Shown piece by piece: positions 1 through 4,887 of a stretch of DNA of 9,065 nucleotides. The number at the start of each line of letters is the position of its first letter. The stretch's first letter is position 1. The stretch comes from Campylobacterales bacterium (GTDB taxonomy: Bacteria; Campylobacterota; Campylobacteria; Campylobacterales; JAADDG01): assembly GCA_027009865.1 (NCBI GenBank), contig JALVCR010000219.1, positions 1 to 9,065 of the forward strand. Direction: 5' to 3'. The translations under genes were made by a program, and so were the position numbers. Below the pieces are notes generated by a model. That model worked only from the letters and a program-made list of their open reading frames with translations. It did no database searches and was not told the origin of the DNA.

Positions 1-1
1 A

Positions 2-679
2 AAGCCTCTCTTTAGCTCTCATATGATAGATTTATCTGAAGAGCCTTTGGAGGAGAATATAAAAACTTGCGAAGAATATTTAAAAAGAATGAGCAAAATC
101 GGTATGACCTTGGAGATAGAGCTTGGAGTTACCGGCGGAGAAGAGGATGGAGTCGATAATACCGGAATAGAGAGCTCAAAACTCTACACTCAGCCAGACG
201 AGGTGGCATACGCTTATGAAAGGCTTAGCAAAATAAGCGATAAATTTACAATCGCCGCATCTTTTGGAAATGTTCACGGGGTTTATAAACCGGGAAATGT
301 AAAACTTGAGCCTGTGATTTTAAAAAATTCCCAAGAGTATATTAAAAAGAAGTTCTCTCTTACGGAAGATAAACCTGTCAGTTTCGTTTTTCACGGAGGA
401 AGCGGTTCTTCTTTGGAAGAGATAAGAGAGGCTATTAGTTATGGCGTTGTTAAGATGAATATAGATACCGATACTCAGTGGGCTTTTTGGAGCGGTGTTA
501 GAGAGTATGAGAAAAAGTATCACGATTATCTTCAATCTCAAATAGGAAATCCTGAGGGAGAAGATAAGCCAAATAAAAAATATTATGATCCAAGAAAGTG
601 GTTAAGAGAGGGCGAAATCTCTATGAAAGAGAGAGTAAAGCAGGCTTTTTCGGATCTAAACTGTATAAACAGATATTAA
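2..679 (+). CDS. fbaA: Class II fructose-bisphosphate aldolase, 3' part (5' end outside window)
   Basis: This enzyme reversibly joins dihydroxyacetone phosphate and glyceraldehyde 3-phosphate in cytoplasmic glycolysis/gluconeogenesis. The frame is open from base 2 and reads KPLFSSHMIDLSEE, the same continuous stretch found in E. coli FbaA, so the ATG at 23 is internal and the gene starts upstream of the window. About 225 of an expected ~355 residues are present. Counting from the internal Met, the conserved signatures are EIELG with GGEEDG (31-43; Glu33 matches zinc ligand Glu174 of E. coli, and the GGEEDG pair includes the catalytic Glu182), NVHGVYKPG (His85, zinc ligand His226), FHGGSGS (His124, zinc ligand His264) and NIDTDTQ (146-152, phosphate/substrate loop). 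The C-terminal NKKYYDPR-WLR block also matches the E. coli-like (class IIA) subgroup. It ends at TAA 677-679, 18 bases before the next start and in the same reading frame. Identification is firm; only the N-terminal third is missing. Confidence 0.96.
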   Translation, partial: KPLFSSHMIDLSEEPLEENIKTCEEYLKRMSKIGMTLEIELGVTGGEEDGVDNTGIESSKLYTQPDEVAYAYERLSKISDKFTIAASFGNVHGVYKPGNVKLEPVILKNSQEYIKKKFSLTEDKPVSFVFHGGSGSSLEEIREAISYGVVKMNIDTDTQWAFWSGVREYEKKYHDYLQSQIGNPEGEDKPNKKYYDPRKWLREGEISMKERVKQAFSDLNCINRY

Positions 680-698
680 GAGGGCTCTCTCCCTCTTA
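677..698 (+). promoter_or_regulatory. Intercistronic stem-loop joining fbaA stop and next start
   Basis: TAAGAGGG (677-684) and CCCTCTTA (691-698) are perfect reverse complements separated by the six-base loop CTCTCT, giving an 8-bp stem. The left arm contains the fbaA stop codon and the only purine-rich, Shine-Dalgarno-like bases before the downstream gene. The right arm ends on the A of that gene's ATG. No T-run follows (TGCTAAATTCCCC), so it does not look like an intrinsic terminator. A role in translational control or coupling is inference. Confidence 0.6.
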
Positions 699-1567
699 TG
701 CTAAATTCCCCTATTAGTGAAATAGTTTTTAGAGATAGACGCTTCTTTGTTAAGAGAGACGATCTTTTAGATAGAGATTTTTCCGGAAATAAAGCAAGGA
801 AGTTTTACTATTTTCTAAAAAACGATTTTTCAGGGATTAAAAATCTTGTATCTTTCGGCTCTTCCCAATCAAACGCTATGTATTCTCTTTCGGTTTTGGC
901 AAAAATTAAAAATTGGAAATTTTACTATTTTACAAATCATATATCCTCATTTTTGAAAAATAATCCTCACGGAAATTATAAAAAAGCTTTAGAAAACGGT
1001 ATGAATATTTTTGAAAGCAGATTTGATTTTATGAGAGAGCTTGCAAAAAGGGAGGATACGCTTTTTATAAAAGAGGGAGGGGCTTTAAAGGAGGCCTCTT
1101 TTGGGATAGAGATTTTGGCAAAAGAGATTTTATCTTTTGCAAAAGAGAGAGGATTTAAGAATTTGGCGGTATTTTTGCCTTCTGGAACGGGAACTACCGC
1201 TCTTTATCTTCAAAAGTTTTTGCCATTTAGAGTTTACACCTGCGCTTGCGTTGGGGATGAGGAGTATTTAAAAAAGCAGTTTGGAGAGCTTGAAGATAAA
1301 AACTTTTTCCCAAAAATTTTAAAGCTTGACAAAAAATATCATTTTGGTAAACTCTACGCTGAATTTTACGCTGTTTGGAGAGAGTTAAAAGAGAAAACGG
1401 GTATAGAATTTGATCTTTTATATGATCCTAAGGGGTGGCTTACTCTTTTAGGGCATTTAAAGGAGTTTGAAAATAGAGAAATTCTTTATATCCATCAGGG
1501 CGGTTTGATAGGAAACGAGTCGATGCTTAGAAGGTATGAGAGAAAATTTAAGGAAAAGTTATGCTGA
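698..1567 (+). CDS. PLP-dependent enzyme, ACC deaminase / D-cysteine desulfhydrase-like
   Basis: This 289-residue cytoplasmic protein belongs to the fold-type II PLP enzymes (tryptophan synthase beta superfamily), in the group annotated as 1-aminocyclopropane-1-carboxylate deaminase or D-cysteine desulfhydrase. Visible marks are KRDDLL (19-24), SGNKARK (29-35, with Lys32 as the expected Schiff-base lysine), SFGSSQSN (52-59, replacing the usual GG-QSN cofactor/substrate loop), a PSGTGTT phosphate-binding loop (161-167) and a C-terminal IHQGG (265-269, usually HTGG). It is shorter than the ~330-340 residues usual for characterised members, so the substrate cannot be assigned; true ACC deaminase activity is doubtful. 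The start at 698 places the conserved N-terminal strand and KRDD motif correctly, but its ribosome-binding bases lie inside a hairpin. The 3' end overlaps hisD by 7 bases (1561-1567), indicating cotranscription and probably translational coupling. Family assignment is fairly sure; function is not. Confidence 0.82.
   Translation: MLNSPISEIVFRDRRFFVKRDDLLDRDFSGNKARKFYYFLKNDFSGIKNLVSFGSSQSNAMYSLSVLAKIKNWKFYYFTNHISSFLKNNPHGNYKKALENGMNIFESRFDFMRELAKREDTLFIKEGGALKEASFGIEILAKEILSFAKERGFKNLAVFLPSGTGTTALYLQKFLPFRVYTCACVGDEEYLKKQFGELEDKNFFPKILKLDKKYHFGKLYAEFYAVWRELKEKTGIEFDLLYDPKGWLTLLGHLKEFENREILYIHQGGLIGNESMLRRYERKFKEKLC
1550..1558 (+). promoter_or_regulatory. Ribosome binding site of hisD
   Basis: AAGGAAAAG lies just upstream of ATG 1561, within the 3' end of the preceding gene. 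It supports this start, which overlaps the upstream stop (TGA 1565-1567) and leaves a full-length HisD. Confidence 0.6.
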
Positions 1568-2853
1568 TATTGCAAACTGACGATAGCTCATTTGACAAGA
1601 AGTTTGAGACTTTGCTTCAAAGAGGCAAAGTCGATATGGATAGCGTTGAGAAGATAGTTAAAGATATTATAAAAGATATCAAAGAGAGAAAAAATAGAGC
1701 TTTAAGAGAGCATATAGAGAGATTTGACAGATGGAGCCCAAAAAGCGATGAAGATCTTTTAATAGATCCATCTTTAATGAAAAAATCTTACGATAATTTA
1801 GATGAAAATGTAAAAAGAGCCCTTCATACAGCTTACGAGAGAATATACTCCTACCATCAAAAGCAGCTTCCAAAATCCTGGCTTGATTTTGAAAGAAACG
1901 GCATAGTTTTAGGACAAAAAGTAACTCCGGTAGATAGAGCAGGGCTTTATATTCCGGGAGGGAAAGCCGCTTATCCAAGCTCTCTTTTGATGAATGCCAT
2001 TCCGGCAATAGTAGCGGGGGTAGAGGAGATAATAGTCTGCACTCCAACTCCGGATAATGAGATAAATTCGCTTCTTTTAGCCGCCATGCATCTTTGCAAA
2101 ATAAAAAAGGCTTACAAAGTGGGGGGAGCAAGTGCCATAGCGGCGATGGCATATTCTACTGAGACGATAGAGAGAGTGGATGTTATAACAGGGCCTGGCA
2201 ATATCTTTGTAGCTACCGCTAAAAAGCTTGTTTACGGGGATGTAAATATCGATATGATAGCGGGTCCAAGCGAAATAGGAATTATCGCAGATGATAAAGC
2301 CGATTCTAAGTTTTTGGCGATGGATCTTCTATCTCAGGCTGAACATGACGAGATGGCAAGTTCGATTATGATAACAACTTCCCATCAAAAGGCTTTGGAG
2401 ACAAAGGATGAAATCTATTCTTATTTAAAAACTTTGAATAGATACGATATAGCTTTTAAGTCTATAAGAGATAGAGGAGCCATAATAGTAGCAAAAGATT
2501 TAGATGAAGCGGTTTTTCTTATGAATCAGATAGCTCCGGAGCATTTGGAGCTTATGGTTGAAAATCCTTTTGATATTTTGCCAAAAATAAAGCATGCCGG
2601 AGCAATTTTTATGGGCAGATACACCCCTGAGCCTATAGGAGATTATATAGCGGGGCCAAACCATACTTTGCCTACCGGCTCTACTGCCAAATTTTACTCT
2701 CCTTTAAGCGTTGAAAATTTCCTAAAAAAATCCTCAATTATCTCAATGAGCAAAGAGGGGATAGAAGAGCTTGGAAGAGAGTGCGCTATTTTGGCGGATA
2801 TTGAAGGACTGGAAGCTCATAAGAGATCCGTTTTGTTAAGACTTGAAAAATAA
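1561..2853 (+). CDS. hisD: Histidinol dehydrogenase
   Basis: HisD catalyses the last two steps of histidine biosynthesis, oxidising L-histidinol to L-histidine with two NAD+. At 430 residues it is close to the 434 of the E. coli enzyme and appears intact. Visible signatures are DRAGLYIPGG (125-134), the GGASAIAAMAYST segment (188-200), VDVITGPGN (206-214), MIAGPSEIG (232-240), SQAEHDE (258-264) and APEHLE (325-330). By position against E. coli, the zinc ligands are Gln259, His262, Asp361 and His420, and the catalytic pair is Glu327-His328; all are present. No other histidine gene is visible in the window, so hisD sits apart from any his operon here. It overlaps the upstream PLP-enzyme gene by 7 bases and is followed after 18 bases by the Host_attach-like gene, so it is probably mid-operon. 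Identification is essentially certain. Confidence 0.98.
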   Translation: MLILQTDDSSFDKKFETLLQRGKVDMDSVEKIVKDIIKDIKERKNRALREHIERFDRWSPKSDEDLLIDPSLMKKSYDNLDENVKRALHTAYERIYSYHQKQLPKSWLDFERNGIVLGQKVTPVDRAGLYIPGGKAAYPSSLLMNAIPAIVAGVEEIIVCTPTPDNEINSLLLAAMHLCKIKKAYKVGGASAIAAMAYSTETIERVDVITGPGNIFVATAKKLVYGDVNIDMIAGPSEIGIIADDKADSKFLAMDLLSQAEHDEMASSIMITTSHQKALETKDEIYSYLKTLNRYDIAFKSIRDRGAIIVAKDLDEAVFLMNQIAPEHLELMVENPFDILPKIKHAGAIFMGRYTPEPIGDYIAGPNHTLPTGSTAKFYSPLSVENFLKKSSIISMSKEGIEELGRECAILADIEGLEAHKRSVLLRLEK

Positions 2854-2860
2854 TTTTAAA

Positions 2861-2866
2861 AAGGAG
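2861..2866 (+). promoter_or_regulatory. Ribosome binding site of the Host_attach-like gene
   Basis: AAGGAG with five bases to ATG 2872 is the strongest Shine-Dalgarno sequence in the upstream cluster. It fixes the start of the 156-residue gene and suggests efficient translation. Confidence 0.7.
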
Positions 2867-2871
2867 CAAAT

Positions 2872-3342
2872 ATGAAAGTTAACGATTTAGTAATTACCGC
2901 CTCTTTAGGCGAAATGAAGATTTATAAGGCAAATCCAAGAGATTTGGAAGCGGAAGCGGGACTAAAACCTCAAAATGTGAAACTTGATGTAATAAATGCT
3001 TTTGATTATGTAGAAGCTCATATGAGACTTCAAGATATTACAACTGATGAGCCGGGACAGTTTAAAGGGGATGCAAACTCTATGAGATCCCACGGTGAGC
3101 CTCACAATCTTGAAGCTAAACTTGAAGAGGATGTAATAAGAGCTATAGCGGATGATATAAATAAAGTTGTAAAAGAAACAAATCCCCCAAAAGTCTTTTT
3201 AGCAATTGCTGAGCCAATTTTTGATAGAGTATATTCAAAACTGGATAAAGATGTTCAAAACAAGATTTTTAGAAGTTTAAAGAAAGATTTGACAAAGAAG
3301 GATAGAAACGAGCTTATCGAGGAGTTTAAGAATAAGTTTTAA
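2872..3342 (+). CDS. Host_attach / baeRF-like small protein
   Basis: This 156-residue soluble, charged protein has no signal peptide or membrane segment. I match it to the family annotated 'protein required for attachment to host cells' (Host_attach), related to bacterial homologues of the archaeo-eukaryotic release factor fold (baeRF). The supporting pattern is an N-terminal strand VITASLGEMKIYKA (7-20, family 'VADGA-ARIY' type), a central DEPGQF (59-64, family 'D-PGR-F'), a His/Glu-rich helix start HGEPHNLEAKLEEDV (74-88), a hydrophobic strand KVFLAIAEP (107-115, family 'LVLVAPP') and a C-terminal KKDLTKKDRNELIEEF (137-152, family 'KDLT---ELIE-L'). The family name comes from annotation and should not be read as host interaction here; a ribosome- or RNA-linked role is only inferred from the fold. 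It follows hisD by 18 bases, and its TAA directly abuts cmoA. Family call is moderate; function unknown. Confidence 0.65.
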   Translation: MKVNDLVITASLGEMKIYKANPRDLEAEAGLKPQNVKLDVINAFDYVEAHMRLQDITTDEPGQFKGDANSMRSHGEPHNLEAKLEEDVIRAIADDINKVVKETNPPKVFLAIAEPIFDRVYSKLDKDVQNKIFRSLKKDLTKKDRNELIEEFKNKF

Positions 3343-4068
3343 ATGAAAGACGAAATTTTCAAAAAGCCTATAAAAAAGCAGTTTGAGTTTGACGAGAGTG
3401 TAGCAAGCGTATTTGACGATATGCTTGAGCGCTCCGTTCCTTTTTATAAAGAGGTTATAGATTTAATTTCAAATTTAATAGTTAAAAATATCTCCTCTAA
3501 TAACTCCTCTGATTTTGTTATATCCGATCTTGGCTGCTCGACTGCTCAGACTCTTCTTGAAATTTATAAAAAGAGCGGTAAAAGTGTCAAATTAATAGGA
3601 ATAGACAACTCCCCCGCTATGATAAAGAGAGCTAAAAACAAAGCTAAAGCCTACGGAGCTAAAATAGAGTTTATAATGGGAGATATTTTAAAAGAGCAAA
3701 TCCCGCTTTCAAATGTTATTATCTCAAATTATACTCTTCAATTTATCCGCCCCCTAAAAAGAGAGAAGCTTGTTAGAAAAATTTACAACTCCTTAAAGGA
3801 AGATGGAATCTTTATAGTATCCGAAAAAGTAATAAGCGAAGATAAAACTCTAAATCTTCATTTGATAGAGGAGTATTACTCTTTTAAAAAGAAAAAAGGC
3901 TACAGCGATTTTGAAATAAGCCAAAAAAGAGAGGCGTTAGAAAACGTTCTTGTTCCATACAGCGACAAAGAGAATATGGAAATGTTTAAAAACGCCGGCT
4001 TTTCATATTCAGAAATTATATTTAAGTGGGCAAATTTCTCTACCTATTTTATCAAAAAGCGCTTTTAA
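3343..4068 (+). CDS. cmoA: Carboxy-S-adenosyl-L-methionine synthase
   Basis: CmoA converts S-adenosyl-methionine and prephenate to carboxy-SAM, which CmoB uses to make 5-oxyacetyl-uridine (cmo5U) at the tRNA wobble position. The 241-residue length compares with 247 in E. coli. Visible motifs are FDESVASVFDDMLERSVPFY (16-35), the SAM-binding DLGCS (62-66), IDNSPAMI (87-94), SNYTLQF (128-134), VSEK (159-162), GYSDFEISQKR (186-196) and LENV (199-202). Gly64, Asp88, Asn129 and Arg196 correspond to Cx-SAM-binding residues of the E. coli enzyme; Arg196 is the analogue of Arg199, which contacts the carboxylate and separates CmoA from ordinary methyltransferases. The start ATG follows the upstream TAA with no gap and no well-placed Shine-Dalgarno (GAGGAG at 3319-3324 is 18 bases away), so translation is probably coupled to the preceding gene. 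CmoB is not in the window. Confidence 0.95.
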   Translation: MKDEIFKKPIKKQFEFDESVASVFDDMLERSVPFYKEVIDLISNLIVKNISSNNSSDFVISDLGCSTAQTLLEIYKKSGKSVKLIGIDNSPAMIKRAKNKAKAYGAKIEFIMGDILKEQIPLSNVIISNYTLQFIRPLKREKLVRKIYNSLKEDGIFIVSEKVISEDKTLNLHLIEEYYSFKKKKGYSDFEISQKREALENVLVPYSDKENMEMFKNAGFSYSEIIFKWANFSTYFIKKRF

Positions 4069-4088
4069 GTAAAATTGGATAAAATAAC

Positions 4089-4094
4089 GATAAT
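4089..4094 (+). promoter_or_regulatory. Possible weak -10 element upstream of bamD
   Basis: The 46 bases between cmoA and bamD contain GATAAT (4089-4094) and TAAAAT (4080-4085), both similar to sigma70 -10 hexamers. No recognisable -35 sits at 17 bases. bamD may simply be read through from upstream. Confidence 0.25.
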
Positions 4095-4102
4095 TTATAG
4101 CT

Positions 4103-4108
4103 AAAGGA
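4103..4108 (+). promoter_or_regulatory. Ribosome binding site deciding the bamD start
   Basis: AAAGGA has six bases to ATG 4115. An in-frame TTG at 4109 would leave no spacing at all, so ATG 4115 is chosen over the longer reading. Confidence 0.65.
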
Positions 4109-4114
4109 TTGCTT

Positions 4115-4756
4115 ATGCGATTTTTAAAAGTAGCATTTTTGGGAGTTTTATTTATTTTTTTTGCAGGCTGCGCTTCAAAAAAAGAGAGTGAGGTATATAA
4201 CAAAACGGCAATTTACTGGTATAAGAGTATGATAAAAGAGCTAAAGAGAGGAAATTTGGAAAAAGCTGACGATTATTATACATCTCTATCAAGCGAGCAT
4301 ATAAACTCTCCTCTTATAAAAGAGGCTCTTTTGATTTTAATAGAGTCTCATTTGGAAGAGGAGGAGTATCTTTTAGCAGAATTTTACGCAGATGAGTTTA
4401 TAAAGAGATTTGGAACCTCCAAAAATATAACCTATGCCAAATATTTAAAGATAAAGGCCAAATATAACGCTTTTAGATATCCAGACAGAGATCAAAAGCT
4501 TCTAAAAGAGACTATAGATTTGGCAAAAGAGTATATAGATAGATATCCCAATTCCATCTATAATCCATTAGTTCAAACTATGCTTACAAGACTCTATCTC
4601 TCAAAATATCAGCTTGATAAGAAAATAATATCTCTATATAGAAGGCTTGGAAAAGAGAAGGCTGCAAAAATTTATGAAGACAAGATAAAAAATTCATGGC
4701 TTAGAGATATAAAGATAGAGACAAAAGAGAGCTGGTTTAATTCTTTATTTGATTAA
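4115..4756 (+). CDS. bamD: Outer membrane assembly lipoprotein BamD (ComL/YfiO type)
   Basis: This is a probable BamD, the essential lipoprotein of the BAM complex that works with BamA on the periplasmic face of the outer membrane to fold beta-barrel proteins. The 213-residue product begins with a lipoprotein signal: MRFLK, a hydrophobic core, and the lipobox FAGC, with the lipidated cysteine at residue 19. After that come helical-hairpin TPR-like repeats rich in Tyr, Leu and Glu: AIYWYKSMIKELKRGNLEKA (32-51), the HLEEEEYLLAEFYADEFIK region (79-97), and the EYIDRYPNS / PLVQTMLTRLY region (139-161). It is shorter than E. coli BamD (245) but in the range I expect for Campylobacterota. It sits 46 bases after cmoA and 128 before lon; a bamD-lon neighbourhood is also known in Campylobacter. 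The call rests on the lipobox, TPR pattern and context rather than on strongly conserved single residues. Confidence 0.85.
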   Translation: MRFLKVAFLGVLFIFFAGCASKKESEVYNKTAIYWYKSMIKELKRGNLEKADDYYTSLSSEHINSPLIKEALLILIESHLEEEEYLLAEFYADEFIKRFGTSKNITYAKYLKIKAKYNAFRYPDRDQKLLKETIDLAKEYIDRYPNSIYNPLVQTMLTRLYLSKYQLDKKIISLYRRLGKEKAAKIYEDKIKNSWLRDIKIETKESWFNSLFD

Positions 4757-4790
4757 TTTAGGAAAGTTTAGTCTATCTTCTTAATATTAG

Positions 4791-4819
4791 TTGACAAAAA
4801 AGATAAAATTTGCTATAAA
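4791..4819 (+). promoter_or_regulatory. Sigma70-type promoter of lon
   Basis: A perfect TTGACA (4791-4796), a 17-base spacer and TATAAA (4814-4819) preceded by TGC (extended -10) form the best promoter in the window. Transcription would begin near 4826, leaving a leader of about 60 bases before the TTG start of lon. I see no CIRCE-type or HAIR-type heat-shock operator around it. Confidence 0.8.
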
Positions 4820-4870
4820 TAAAACAAAACTTAAACAGTTTTAGAAAACAACCTAAATAGTTATAAAAGA

Positions 4871-4887
4871 AAAAGGAGCAGTATTTG
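4871..4887 (+). promoter_or_regulatory. Ribosome binding site and TTG start of lon
   Basis: AAAAGGAG (4871-4878) has six bases to TTG 4885-4887. The next in-frame ATG (4915, codon 11) has no comparable ribosome binding site and would drop residues that precede the conserved ELPIVVEDDIFLYPF segment, so TTG is preferred. Confidence 0.75.

Noticed and set aside
23..25. ATG 23 as the true start of the aldolase
   Set aside because: The upstream codons read KPLFSSH in frame, a conserved internal aldolase segment, so the gene extends beyond the window.
677..705. Intrinsic terminator after fbaA
   Set aside because: The stem is good, but no T-run follows and the right arm runs into the next gene's start codon.
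1679..2152. Open frame of 157 codons on the - strand opposite hisD
   Set aside because: It lies wholly inside a strongly conserved hisD, has no family resemblance, and looks like a by-product of purine-rich codons on the + strand.
4109..4114. Upstream TTG start for bamD
   Set aside because: It directly touches the AAAGGA ribosome binding site with no spacing; ATG 4115 has six bases of spacing and gives a normal lipoprotein signal.
4009..4203. Short - strand open frame across the cmoA-bamD junction
   Set aside because: It overlaps conserved coding sequence at both ends and has no recognisable product.
4757..4884. Heat-shock operator (CIRCE or HAIR) upstream of lon
   Set aside because: I looked for TTAGCACTC/GAGTGCTAA and CTTGAGT/ACTCAAG style inverted repeats and found neither.
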